From Hoylesella saccharolytica JCM 17484 (lineage in GTDB: Bacteria; Bacteroidota; Bacteroidia; Bacteroidales; Bacteroidaceae), in NCBI RefSeq assembly GCF_000614205.1, contig NZ_BAKN01000023.1:1-46981 (forward strand): a DNA stretch of 46,981 bases, in the 5' to 3' direction. The notes beneath the pieces are model-generated. The model saw only the letters and a program-made list of their open reading frames with translations, was not told the origin of the DNA and did no database searches. This document shows positions 7,337 to 14,995 of this stretch, piece after piece. Numbering within the stretch: position 1 is the stretch's first letter; each line of letters begins with the position of its first letter. Made by a program: the position numbers and the translations under genes.

Positions 7337-8223
7337 GGAAACATGATGATTTTGTCGTCGGGACGGTTATAGGCGGAATAGGAACTGACATCAGGAGTAG
7401 TGTCGGTAGAGAGCAGCGCATCCATATTTTTGATGAGCGTTTCGGCTTCGTCGTCCAATCTGTCTGCCAGCTTGATAAGCGCATCATGCTCGGTAGAGCC
7501 ATGTCGGAATGCCTTATTATCGTCGAAGAGATTGCGAATAGTGGGCGGAAACTCTAACACATCAAAGCGGCGCAGCGCCTTTGCAATGGTTTTCTTGGCA
7601 AGCGCGAGCTGCAGCCCCGGCTCGAGATGGGCGCGGTTATCCGATGTCAGCTTATCGTAATAAACGGAAAGCCGTTCGTCGAGCGTTTCTTTTTGAAGGG
7701 GAATAAGTCGGAAGAAGAAGAGGTAAGATAAATCGATGGGGTAGATGGTATCGAACTCGTCGGCAGATTTGATTCGACAACTTTCGATAAGTCGGTAGTA
7801 GCGGGATGTACGCCACAGAGCTACCGGTGTATCGGTTTCGTCTTTGGCGGGTTCTTTATCCGTGAGCAGCTGAACGATGGTGCTCATGGCATTGGAATAG
7901 TTCTCCATATAGGAGCGTTTCATCGCTTCCAACTCGTATTTGTAGACATCCACATTGTTTTTGCGCCGGGAGATGCTGTCGAAGATAAGCTGCGTAGCCA
8001 TGGTGATATTGGCCATTCCCGAGCGCAGGGCGTCGAGAAGCGGGGCGTCGTCAGGTTCTTCCGATATAGCGGAAAAAACCTTTGCCGTAATGATGGATTC
8101 TACTCGCTTACGGGCGGTAAGTCCTGAAGCCTGAAGATCATCAAGACTCATGTTTGTCTCTACGCCGGGCGCATACCGGGTAAAGGTAGAGAGATCTTTG
8201 AAAATGGTTCTTAAAATATTCAT
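7333..8223 (-). CDS. DUF6712-like phage head-region protein
   Basis: The 296-residue protein starts MNILRTIFKDLSTFTRY, has a central helix VDVYKYELEAMKRSYMEN, the stretch TIYPIDLSYLFFFRLIPLQK and the motif DVLEFPPTIRNLFDD. I recall this pattern in Bacteroidetes prophages under a DUF6712-type label next to portal genes; the exact number is from memory. It overlaps the portal stop by ATGA. It probably takes part in head completion or attachment to the portal. Confidence 0.55.
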   Translation of the reverse strand: MNILRTIFKDLSTFTRYAPGVETNMSLDDLQASGLTARKRVESIITAKVFSAISEEPDDAPLLDALRSGMANITMATQLIFDSISRRKNNVDVYKYELEAMKRSYMENYSNAMSTIVQLLTDKEPAKDETDTPVALWRTSRYYRLIESCRIKSADEFDTIYPIDLSYLFFFRLIPLQKETLDERLSVYYDKLTSDNRAHLEPGLQLALAKKTIAKALRRFDVLEFPPTIRNLFDDNKAFRHGSTEHDALIKLADRLDDEAETLIKNMDALLSTDTTPDVSSYSAYNRPDDKIIMFP

Positions 8224-9533
8224 GCCTGTTGCTGGTTAAGTCGGTCCTTGGGTGAGATATCTTCCTGTCGCTGGGGCACCTCACGATAGAAGCCTATGCG
8301 ATATCCCTGTCTGTATAGCTTCGGAAAGTTTAGCTTGAGCGACAAATTGAAAGGTTCGGCGCAGATTTCGTCTTCAGGGGTGAGCGACATTATATATATA
8401 AGGTAATTGTAGTAAGCATCGGAACCCGACTTACTTATCACGCCGTCCTTACTAACGGCCGAGATAGAAGCGTCGAGTCCGACACTGGAGAGTAAGGCTT
8501 CTTCGCTACGTTTATCGTAGGCGATAAGTGCCTCGATGTATTCTTTATATTTGAGATCAATCGTTTCGATTTTCCACTGCTGTTCCTGCGTTCCTTCAAA
8601 AAACGAGATGGAAGAAAAGGCCTTGCCCTGATTGTCGGATCCGCTAAGGTAATTGCTTATCTTGCGCAACTCTAATCGCATATACTCGACCAATAAAGAC
8701 TCACGATATTCCGTTCCAATCTCAATACCGTTGTATTTTATCATTTCCTCTTTCTTGGACGCACGGCGTTTATTTTCTTCTGTGAGCTTCATTAGCTGGT
8801 TCCGCTTGCTCACTACCCATGCATTCGGTATGATAATATGAATTTTTGCTGCTAATGAATTTTTTAAGAATGAATTGATGTACCCTGCCGTTTGATTGCT
8901 ACCCTGAATGTAGGGACGAGCACCCTGATGGGTCTCATTCACGCCGTAGAATTCATCGACAGATTTCTCTCGATGGTGAGATACAGCGGCAAAATTGTAA
9001 CTGTCTACATCCGAAAGATTGAACTTGGGGTAGATCTTATAACTCCCAAGTCCGTAGGTCCATCGACCAACAGCTATATGACGGAAATCGCTATAATAGA
9101 TTTGCTCGTATGCCACATCCTGTCGGGTTGTTGCCAGGCGACAATGTTTATTCTCTAATATCTCCAAACCTGATACCGGCATCATGCCGAGACGCTTACC
9201 CCGAGAGAAACGCCACTTTGCAAAGAAGTCGCCAAAGTAATAGAAGTTTTTGATACAGGCTTTAGCAAACTCTTGTGCTGTGGTTTCAATGCCCCGCTCT
9301 TGCCAGGTATTGAGCCAATCTTCCCATTCAGGCAAGGATACATACTCTCTCTTGAGTTTACCATCCTTAATTGTCTGCATATACGCACAAGGCCCGTGTC
9401 CGTACAGCATCTTTATCTCCTTATTATATAAGCGAGGTAATAGGCGGTTCTGCTTGATTTCCATCGTTACTTCATCGCACAATGCATTGTTCATTCCCCG
9501 CATACATATCTGAAAACCATTAACACTGAGCAC
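8220..9533 (-). CDS. Phage portal protein
   Basis: The 437-residue protein follows the large terminase by two small genes, which is the usual portal position. Its N-terminal ICMRGMNNALCDEV and KNFYYFGDFFAKWRFSRGKR, and SGLEILENKHCRLAT resemble portal proteins of Bacteroidetes phages that accept host-lineage markers such as RG.NN and a later W-I-ETIDLKY. The start as given is a GTG at 9533 in a frame overlapping the previous small gene by 43 bases; one missing base near 9520-9523 would instead fuse both into one portal of about 490 residues (..CSVLNGFQICMRGMNNA..). The portal forms the DNA-entry vertex for packaging. Confidence 0.65.
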   Translation of the reverse strand: MLSVNGFQICMRGMNNALCDEVTMEIKQNRLLPRLYNKEIKMLYGHGPCAYMQTIKDGKLKREYVSLPEWEDWLNTWQERGIETTAQEFAKACIKNFYYFGDFFAKWRFSRGKRLGMMPVSGLEILENKHCRLATTRQDVAYEQIYYSDFRHIAVGRWTYGLGSYKIYPKFNLSDVDSYNFAAVSHHREKSVDEFYGVNETHQGARPYIQGSNQTAGYINSFLKNSLAAKIHIIIPNAWVVSKRNQLMKLTEENKRRASKKEEMIKYNGIEIGTEYRESLLVEYMRLELRKISNYLSGSDNQGKAFSSISFFEGTQEQQWKIETIDLKYKEYIEALIAYDKRSEEALLSSVGLDASISAVSKDGVISKSGSDAYYNYLIYIMSLTPEDEICAEPFNLSLKLNFPKLYRQGYRIGFYREVPQRQEDISPKDRLNQQQA

Positions 9534-9688
9534 TGATGCTCATGTTGTTGAAGTTCGCCTGCACAAGGGATAAGAAGTCCCGGATTGGCAAACAGCTGCT
9601 CGCCTTCACCTATTTGTAAGGAAAGAACATTACCATCGGTGATATAAACTCCTGCATTACCGTGCAGCTCTATTCTATCGTTGTTCAT
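9491..9688 (-). CDS. Small phage protein or portal N-terminus
   Basis: This open frame of about 65 residues (MNNDRIELHGNAGVYITDG, then a Gly/Glu-rich segment) overlaps the gene before it by ATGA and the portal frame by 43 bases. The in-frame continuity of its ...QQHEHQCSVL end with NGFQICMRGMNNA of the portal after a single-base insertion at 9520-9523 makes it more likely to be the portal N-terminus than a separate gene. Confidence 0.5.
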   Translation of the reverse strand: MNNDRIELHGNAGVYITDGNVLSLQIGEGEQLFANPGLLIPCAGELQQHEHQCSVLMVFRYVCGE

Positions 9689-10002
9689 AACCAATTTATT
9701 TTATGCAATTTAAAGCCGTCTTGTGGAAAGCCCATATATCTGATGAGTATTCTGTAGCACATCTTCGGCTCACCATTTTGATCCGTAAATAGGAAATAGT
9801 TCTCAGAGTCTACCGCAAAAACATCTTCCGGTAACCGAGCACGAAACTTGCAACCTTCCTTAACCATAAGTTCATCTCCTGCCACCCCTCGCGACCTTGA
9901 ATAAGGGAAGAAGCAAAGAGTGAACTTACCATTAGGTAACTTACTTATCTCACGTGCCCACTGCATGGCATCAATACCATTCATTACGAAAGTTTCTTCC
10001 AT
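9685..10002 (-). CDS. Phage protein of unknown function, 105 residues
   Basis: The protein contains NGKFTLCFFPYSRSRGVAG and ENYFLFTDQNGEPKMCYRIL, a beta-rich pattern. Met codons at 10002, 9984 and 9966 are all possible starts. A promoter-like sequence at 10008-10038 would put the transcript start next to the first ATG, which favours the Met at 9984 (MNGIDAMQWAREISKL). It lies between the large terminase and portal genes; small genes here often code for head decoration or adaptor proteins, but nothing specific is seen. Confidence 0.55.
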   Translation of the reverse strand: MEETFVMNGIDAMQWAREISKLPNGKFTLCFFPYSRSRGVAGDELMVKEGCKFRARLPEDVFAVDSENYFLFTDQNGEPKMCYRILIRYMGFPQDGFKLHKINWL

Positions 10003-10267
10003 TGATGCGAAATTATGATTTTGTAACTTTGCAACAAAGGACGAAAAGTGAAGTCGGCGTCATATTTCCATACTTTTATATGGGTGCACTGCAATATCAA
10101 AACTCAGTGGTGCGTGGTGTCTTCTGTCGCTTAAAATTTTTCGTTTCATTTTCTCGCACAATTACACATTGAATATCAATAAATTAAGTTTTTTACCTTT
10201 GTAAATAATTTCCTATATTCCTTTATTTTATTGATTTATTGTATTACTTTTCAAACCATATCGCCCT
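10003..10267. other. Intergenic region after the terminase gene
   Basis: No gene is seen in these 265 bases. On the minus strand TTTG (10035-10038), a 19-bp spacer and TAATTTCG (10008-10015, one mismatch) look like a promoter for the portal-side genes. On the plus strand TACCTTTG near 10193-10200 is a -7-like box without a good partner. The region is AT-rich compared with its neighbours, which hints at a module junction. Confidence 0.4.
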
Positions 10268-12022
10268 TTAAATCGTTACGTTTTCGGGTAGATTATCGGG
10301 ATAGCTGCTTAATTCCTTTTTAATGATGTCGGAAAAAAGACCGTAAAACAGATATATTGCCGCGCTCGGTAATTGGGTAGTGAGTCCAGGGCGGCGTTTA
10401 AGTCCTTCTTTCTTTTCCGAACTTTTGTCCAATTCTATTTTTCCGTTGGTTTTCTTTAGCGGAGAAATAAGAATAGCACTGCACAAGTTCGGGCATTCGT
10501 TCTCATCTATCCGTACTTTTGGTAGTAATGGAAGTTTTTCAGCAAAGAGCAGTTGACACAAACGAAACTGCTGCCAGTGGTAAATCGTTGCTTGCCCTTC
10601 ATTATAGAGAATGACGGAAAAACCATAAGACTCTAATGCAGACTTCATTGTAAGAGAGTCGGTGGTTATCTGTTCCAGTTCCTCCTTTGTTTTATTACCG
10701 GCACGGTCGGGATAAAGATGTATGGTTTTATCGATTGCATCTGAACCAAAGAAAGCATAAACCTGTTGTGCAAGGTTTTGCTGGTCGTCAGGTATATAAG
10801 CCCAGAACTCCTTAATGACATCCAATCGTCGCCCATAATCTTTCTTTTGTGCAACAATGAGCGATTGAAAGTTGCCTGGGTCATATCCCATATATAAAGG
10901 CTCATTTTTGTCATAATGCTGTAGGTAACGAGCCGTTAGGGTGAAGCTGTTCTTTAAGTCGAACTTCAATATCTGATCGTAAATATAGCTATCCTTAAAC
11001 TGATGCTTTTCTCTATCATAGGTTGTGAAAAACTTGTTTGTCACCTCTTTATGGCGTATGGCGCAGATGGATGTCAGAAATTCATCCATATCCAGTGTAT
11101 CCAGCTGCGTTTTAAAGAATTTGGGACCAAGAATATCTTTATTACAAAACGATGATGCCCGAATGTAATAGATGGCATTGCGACGCATATCTGCCAGTCT
11201 GGGTTTCCACCGATTGACAAACGCATTTTGCTTTTGGGTTTCTAAGCGTATTTTTTCTATCAAAACAGGGTTCTTCGTCTGTCGGAGTTCCTGTTGCATG
11301 GTGAAAAGGCGGTATGCAGATGCATTGACAGCCAATGCCACAGATGCAATCTCGTCGATGAGCTGCTGATCCATTTTGTTTTCGTACTCTTCGAACCAGT
11401 CATCTTCGCCCAAGTCGACGCGGGCGGTATCGCTTACACCTGTAACCCCTTCGTAATAGGCAGACTTTCGTATTTCGGCACCACCACCGCGAAGCGATGG
11501 AAACAAACGGGACTTGAGCCGTTCTCCACTGTTATGCTTCATCTCTTCAATGAATGCATGAACAGCGTTGCGTCCGGCAACACTTTCCGGCTGGTCGGAA
11601 GATACCAGCTGAAGGTGCGCACCATTACGGAAGATAACCGAATGTTTGGCATAGGAAACGGGATAGCGCGGAAGGCGAAAGTGAGAAGGTAATTTTGCCT
11701 CGCCCACAACATAATCAATTCCATACTCCAGCATTGGGCGCTGCTTCCCATTCACGATGACGGGACGTGAGAATGAAGCCTGAATATTGGGCCATACGTT
11801 TGTCATCAATGCAACATATGTCTTGTGGACCAAGAATGACAACTCGCCGGGCATATCATTCGCGACACGAATGAGTCTTGGAACGATGACGCCCTCTGTC
11901 TTTCCTGTAGCACGCGCCCACTCTGTATAGAGCATGTTAGGATCTATCAGATTGGCAAGAAGCTGCACGTGGTTCAGGAAGAAGTTTTCAAAATTCTGTG
12001 ATGAGCTTTCCTTTTCAATCAT
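10268..12022 (-). CDS. Phage terminase large subunit
   Basis: The 584-residue protein has a variant Walker A WARATGKTEG near residue 34-43, an adenosine-binding region SFLVHKTYVALMTNVWPNI, a Walker B-like HAFIEEMK and a C-terminal RNase H-type nuclease beginning YMGYDPGNFQS with the metal-binding Asp. It pumps DNA into the head and cuts the concatemer. I chose the ATG at 12022 (MIEKESSSQN), which overlaps the previous gene by 8 bp; an earlier ATG at 12067 would add 15 residues inside that gene. The downstream neighbour set includes the portal. Confidence 0.85.
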   Translation of the reverse strand: MIEKESSSQNFENFFLNHVQLLANLIDPNMLYTEWARATGKTEGVIVPRLIRVANDMPGELSFLVHKTYVALMTNVWPNIQASFSRPVIVNGKQRPMLEYGIDYVVGEAKLPSHFRLPRYPVSYAKHSVIFRNGAHLQLVSSDQPESVAGRNAVHAFIEEMKHNSGERLKSRLFPSLRGGGAEIRKSAYYEGVTGVSDTARVDLGEDDWFEEYENKMDQQLIDEIASVALAVNASAYRLFTMQQELRQTKNPVLIEKIRLETQKQNAFVNRWKPRLADMRRNAIYYIRASSFCNKDILGPKFFKTQLDTLDMDEFLTSICAIRHKEVTNKFFTTYDREKHQFKDSYIYDQILKFDLKNSFTLTARYLQHYDKNEPLYMGYDPGNFQSLIVAQKKDYGRRLDVIKEFWAYIPDDQQNLAQQVYAFFGSDAIDKTIHLYPDRAGNKTKEELEQITTDSLTMKSALESYGFSVILYNEGQATIYHWQQFRLCQLLFAEKLPLLPKVRIDENECPNLCSAILISPLKKTNGKIELDKSSEKKEGLKRRPGLTTQLPSAAIYLFYGLFSDIIKKELSSYPDNLPENVTI

Positions 12023-12659
12023 TGGGTAATTCTTGTAATATTTCTGCGTTTTGTATATCCGAGTCACGGAGCAAACGCTTTTTCTCTTTCCTTTCTATTG
12101 GAAGCGAATCGATAAGCGTGATATAGAATCCCTCGTTGTGTTTGGCAGCAATCTCTTTGAGACTTTTCTTTGAGAACCCGAGTTCTTCTGCAGTAATAGT
12201 AGGTGAAAAAATAAAAGTAACACCGAGATCGCGGTCGGCTTCAGCTATCTCCGATGCACGGCGGCGACACTCCAGAGCACGCTCATAACATTTACCCTGC
12301 GTTTTATAATCACCTGCAAGGGCACACATTTTGGCCAGGTTTTCGAACTGATTGGCATACTGGTTTTCCCATATTTTGATCGGAACATTGTTGTCAACGG
12401 AGAAGTAATTGATGGCTTCGTAGAGACGTGCCATACAGGTTCGCTCCTCTATCTTAATGTGCTGTTCGGCGGTAATGCGCTGTCGGAGTTTACGTGCAGC
12501 ACGAGTGATATTACGCTCGTGTTCATAAATTTCCATCGCCCACTGGAGTTGTTGCAAGAATAATTGCAGTTCTTGCGGTATTACTTCGCACTTGCCTGTG
12601 GCAAAGAACTGCGAGATAAGGTCGGGGTGTATCTGCTCGATACGATCAAGTTGTGTCAT
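12015..12659 (-). CDS. Probable terminase small subunit
   Basis: The 214-residue helical protein starts MTQLDRIEQIHPDLISQFFA and contains ERNITRAARKLRQRIT, a long helix with DYKTQGKCYERALECRRRAS and a C-terminal LGFSKKSLKEIAAKHNEGF helix-turn-helix-like segment. It sits immediately upstream of and overlaps the large subunit, the normal place for the DNA-recognition subunit. Sequence alone does not prove it. It overlaps the gene before it by ATGA. Confidence 0.6.
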   Translation of the reverse strand: MTQLDRIEQIHPDLISQFFATGKCEVIPQELQLFLQQLQWAMEIYEHERNITRAARKLRQRITAEQHIKIEERTCMARLYEAINYFSVDNNVPIKIWENQYANQFENLAKMCALAGDYKTQGKCYERALECRRRASEIAEADRDLGVTFIFSPTITAEELGFSKKSLKEIAAKHNEGFYITLIDSLPIERKEKKRLLRDSDIQNAEILQELPND

Positions 12660-12847
12660 ACGCCGAAGAGGTCTTTACGTAGCTGCTCCTCCTTTGCTTT
12701 CTGCACGATTTCACGCAGTTGTTTCACGGCATCGGTGTCTCCCTCCTTGGCTTGCTTGATAAGTTTGTCAAGGATGGCGCGCACATCCTCGGTGAGGTTC
12801 ACCATAACCGCTATTTGGCTGAGAAGTTGCTGTATGTCTTTATTCAT
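12656..12847 (-). CDS. Small phage protein, 63 residues
   Basis: It starts MNKDIQQLLSQIAVMVNL and continues with LIKQAKEGDTDAVKQLREIV and a Lys/Glu-rich helix, giving an all-helical basic-acidic protein. The open frame continues upstream to 12928, but the ATG at 12847 excludes a hydrophobic non-coding-looking stretch. It overlaps the terminase-small gene by ATGA. Function unknown; possibly a packaging accessory. Confidence 0.55.
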   Translation of the reverse strand: MNKDIQQLLSQIAVMVNLTEDVRAILDKLIKQAKEGDTDAVKQLREIVQKAKEEQLRKDLFGV

Positions 12848-12948
12848 AAGACAAAGATATACAGAGAAGCGATGAAGGCAAAAGACAGAAGAGTTTCGAT
12901 AGAGAAAAGTTAAAAGTATTAAAAGCAATACTTTTTATTGCTCTTTTA

Positions 12949-12995
12949 TTTGGGTAATAGTATTATTATTACTACCTTTGTATTGTCAAACAATA
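12949..12995 (+). promoter_or_regulatory. hicAB promoter and operator
   Basis: A perfect -33 TTTG (12949-12952), 20-bp spacer and perfect -7 TACCTTTG (12973-12980) lie just upstream of hicA. Straight after follows a perfect inverted repeat TATTGT CAA ACAATA (12981-12995), where a HicB dimer would bind across the transcription start. Confidence 0.75.
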
Positions 12996-13009
12996 ACAAT
13001 ATACAGCGA

Positions 13010-13204
13010 ATGAAAAGATATAAAGTAAAGGAAGTTATCAAGATGCTCGAAGCCGATGGATGGATACATCTAAATACAAACGGGGATCACCGGCAATTCA
13101 AGCACCCAACGAAGCCGGGAAAGGTAACAGTAAAGGGGCATAAGAATGAAGATTTAAGCCAGTTTTTATTGAACAGCATTTGGAAACAGGCAGGGTGGAA
13201 ATAG
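13010..13204 (+). CDS. hicA: HicA-type mRNA interferase toxin
   Basis: The 64-residue protein starts MKRYKVKEVIKMLEADGW and carries the HicA core GDHRQFKHPTKPGKVTVKGH, with the catalytic His in the GDH motif and the conserved K.G.VTV strand. HicA cleaves mRNA when HicB is lost. The frame is open upstream to 12938, but the ATG at 13010 fits the family length and the promoter. The gene runs opposite to the surrounding phage genes and has its own promoter and, after hicB, its own terminator. Confidence 0.85.
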   Translation: MKRYKVKEVIKMLEADGWIHLNTNGDHRQFKHPTKPGKVTVKGHKNEDLSQFLLNSIWKQAGWK

Positions 13205-13250
13205 CCACCCGCCTTTTCCCGCAAAAAACAAACATCTAAATATTACAACT

Positions 13251-13661
13251 ATGGAAAGAATAAGAGTAGACATTGAATGGTACGACCATAATTTTGGAGC
13301 GAGCTTTGGGGACAACGTGCCCGGTGCAGTGGTGCTTACTGCCAAGACCTACAATGAGTTGATGAAAGAAATACCTGAAACATTACGCTTTCACGTAGAG
13401 GGTATGATTGCCGATGGTGACATTGTTCCCGAATGGTTGCGTAATGGCGACTATGCGTTTGACTACCATCTTGACACTGCTGCTCTTATCCGTTCGTGTG
13501 AACCGTATGCCAGCCTTGCAGCTATATCCCGCGCATCGGGCGTGAATGAACGGCAGTTGAGCCACTATGCCAACGGCAAAAAGAAACCACGCCCACAGCA
13601 GCGTAAGCGTATCGTAGAAGGTCTGCATGAGATTGGCAGGAAACTTATAGCCGTTGTATAG
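13251..13661 (+). CDS. hicB: HicB-type antitoxin with DNA-binding tail
   Basis: The 136-residue protein has an N-terminal HicB fold (RVDIEWYDHNFGASFGDNVP, then VVLTAKTYNELMKEIPETLR) and a C-terminal HTH (ASLAAISRASGVNERQLSHY with YANGKKKPRPQQ). It should neutralise HicA and autorepress through the palindrome at 12981-12995. It begins 46 bp after hicA and is followed by an intrinsic terminator. Confidence 0.85.
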   Translation: MERIRVDIEWYDHNFGASFGDNVPGAVVLTAKTYNELMKEIPETLRFHVEGMIADGDIVPEWLRNGDYAFDYHLDTAALIRSCEPYASLAAISRASGVNERQLSHYANGKKKPRPQQRKRIVEGLHEIGRKLIAVV

Positions 13662-13691
13662 TTATTGTTTGACGACAAACTTAAAATGGCA

Positions 13692-13720
13692 GGTCGGGGC
13701 AGAAATGCTCCGGCCTTTTT
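13692..13720 (+). terminator. Terminator of hicAB
   Basis: A 10-bp stem with two G-U pairs (GGTCGGGGCA with TGCTCCGGCC) around a GAAA loop is followed by TTTTT, 31 bp past hicB. Confidence 0.8.
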
Positions 13721-13813
13721 CGTTGAAGCCCCAAAAGGAGTAGCTTGCCTCACGGCAGGCCACCCCGCCACCTTAATGGTCTAACTATTAACGACTAAAT
13801 ACAAAAGAAGTTA

Positions 13814-14059
13814 TTATCTGGTTTCTTCGGGAGCGACTGACTCAAGAAGCGTTCCGAAGTCCTTACGCAGACAACGAAGCGTATCGAGGAAGGTGAGAGC
13901 CGTTTCGGCTTGAACACTCTTGAAGTCTCGCCACTGGTCCATAAGGAGGTTTTCTATGCTGTCGATGTTCTTGATACGCTCTTCAAGGTAGCCGCTGTCG
14001 AGCAACATATTCAACGTCTCGGATGCCTTTTCGTTGAGATTGATGAGAGAGGTATTCAT
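13814..14059 (-). CDS. Small phage protein, 81 residues
   Basis: The protein starts MNTSLINLNEKASETLNMLL and is helical throughout, ending LLESVAPEETR. The ATG overlaps the stop of the 65-residue gene upstream by ATGA, showing translational coupling. Longer upstream frame is in low-quality Cys/Arg-rich sequence and was trimmed. Function unknown. Confidence 0.6.
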   Translation of the reverse strand: MNTSLINLNEKASETLNMLLDSGYLEERIKNIDSIENLLMDQWRDFKSVQAETALTFLDTLRCLRKDFGTLLESVAPEETR

Positions 14060-14253
14060 AGCGCACCTCCTTCCAGCCACTCGGCCACACAGCACAGCGC
14101 TATGAGCGCGATGCAATAGAGTTGTGCGAGGAGCACATGTTGGTTGGTGAACTCTTCTCCGCAGAGGGTGGAGAAACTCTCATTCTTTCGGCTCAGCCAT
14201 TCCTTGATGGTGAGCGTGCGCCGGGTGGCGCGGTTGATGGTCAATGTTGCCAT
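14056..14253 (-). CDS. Small membrane protein behind a structured leader
   Basis: The 65-residue protein (MATLTINRATRRTLTIKEWL ... LLAQLYCIALIALCCVAEWL) has one hydrophobic helix near residues 40-58 and an otherwise polar N-terminus. It is the first gene after the structured leader at 14254-14430. Proteins with this TLTIKEWL..FSTLCGE pattern recur in Bacteroides and Prevotella genomes as far as I recall, without known function. The open frame reaches 14649 without a stop, so the leader could also be read as part of a longer protein, but no ATG, GTG or TTG fits the promoter better than this ATG. Coupled to the next gene by ATGA. Confidence 0.6.
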   Translation of the reverse strand: MATLTINRATRRTLTIKEWLSRKNESFSTLCGEEFTNQHVLLAQLYCIALIALCCVAEWLEGGAL

Positions 14254-14430
14254 AACTGTAGATTTTTGACATAAAGAAGCTGCACTACGCGTTGTCAAAG
14301 TCTCTACAGCAGGACTTCCGGAGGCGTTTCCGCACACCCGACGCGGTGCAGCTGTATTGTTTTCCGAAATATTCGGATACAAAAACTGCCGAGGAGACTC
14401 GGCGGCATCTGTACCGCTGTAGAATTTTTG
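14254..14430 (-). ncRNA. Structured leader RNA upstream of the 65-residue gene
   Basis: From the promoter at 14437-14468 the transcript would start near 14430 and run 176 nt to the ATG. The segment is packed with stems: GCCGAG/CTCGGC (14388-14403), TCCGAA/TTCGGA (14363-14377), GTGCAGC/GCTGCAC (14346-14352 with 14279-14285) and CTACAGC/GCTGTAG (14416-14422 with 14304-14310). Each end carries the same near-repeat, CTGTAGATTTTTGACA on the plus strand (14256-14271) and with one extra A (14417-14433). Compatible with a cis-regulatory RNA; no known riboswitch class recognised. Confidence 0.5.
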
Positions 14431-14436
14431 ACAAGG

Positions 14437-14468
14437 CAAAGATAAGAAGAAGTTTTGAAACTTGCAAG
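14437..14468 (-). promoter_or_regulatory. Promoter of the leader and small-gene pair
   Basis: Minus strand: perfect -7 TATCTTTG (14437-14444), 20-bp spacer, CTTG (14465-14468, one mismatch from TTTG). Confidence 0.55.
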
Positions 14469-14497
14469 GGATATATATATTAAAGTTAAGAAGAATT

Positions 14498-14995
14498 TTA
14501 TACTTGAGAACTATGTTGTTCGAGAACCATTTTAAAGAGTCTTTCCCGCTCCTGATGTTTCTCGAGGTTTTGTTTATCTTGCTTTCTGCGGTCCTTTCGC
14601 TCTGTACGTTTGAGATATGCCCGATAACGCTTGATATTATCCAATACATTTTTATGCTGACGTAAGAATTCTGCGGGGTCTGCTTTCAGCAGTTTGATTA
14701 GTTGTGCAATCTCGGAACGGCCGAAAAGCAGAGGATGTTTACAAATAAATTTTCCCGTATCATTAAATGATTGCAGCTCGGCGAATGCCTGAAGATTTCG
14801 GATGCGCAGTTCTGCCATATCTGCTACGGCTTGTGCGGTAGGCTTCGTCTCCAACTGTTCGTCGAGCTGCTTCATCTTACGCCATGTATTAATACGGTCG
14901 TTATAGATGATGGTAGCGGTTTGTACATCCGGATTAGCAAGATTATCCCAATCAATATTGGAATATTCCTGCTCCTTATGTACTACTTCTTTTTC
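14498..14995 (-). CDS. Second half of a frameshift gene (possible tail assembly chaperone GT-like)
   Basis: This frame codes for 165 residues but has no usable start codon at its beginning: the clearly coding part (VHKEQEYSNIDWDNLANPDV..., then INTWRKMKQLDEQLETKP) extends upstream of the first ATG at 14875 straight back to a poly-A tract. The upstream gene ends there in the 0 frame and this one is in the -1 frame, across a dnaX-type slippery heptamer A AAA AAG (minus strand, 15001-14995). So it is likely made as a fusion, by programmed -1 slippage or because the A-run has lost one base. The rest is helical, ending in a highly charged region. Position after a tube-like protein suits tail assembly chaperones; this is inference. 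Confidence 0.55.
   Translation of the reverse strand, partial: EKEVVHKEQEYSNIDWDNLANPDVQTATIIYNDRINTWRKMKQLDEQLETKPTAQAVADMAELRIRNLQAFAELQSFNDTGKFICKHPLLFGRSEIAQLIKLLKADPAEFLRQHKNVLDNIKRYRAYLKRTERKDRRKQDKQNLEKHQERERLFKMVLEQHSSQV

Noticed and set aside
12848..12928. Extension of the 63-residue gene upstream to 12928
   Set aside because: The added 27 residues are hydrophobic and Leu/Phe-rich without fit to the rest of the protein and would reach into the hicAB promoter region.
14254..14649. Extension of the 65-residue gene to 197 residues
   Set aside because: The extra part crosses the promoter at 14437-14468 and includes sequence coding for nothing recognisable; the stems and repeats point to an untranslated leader.
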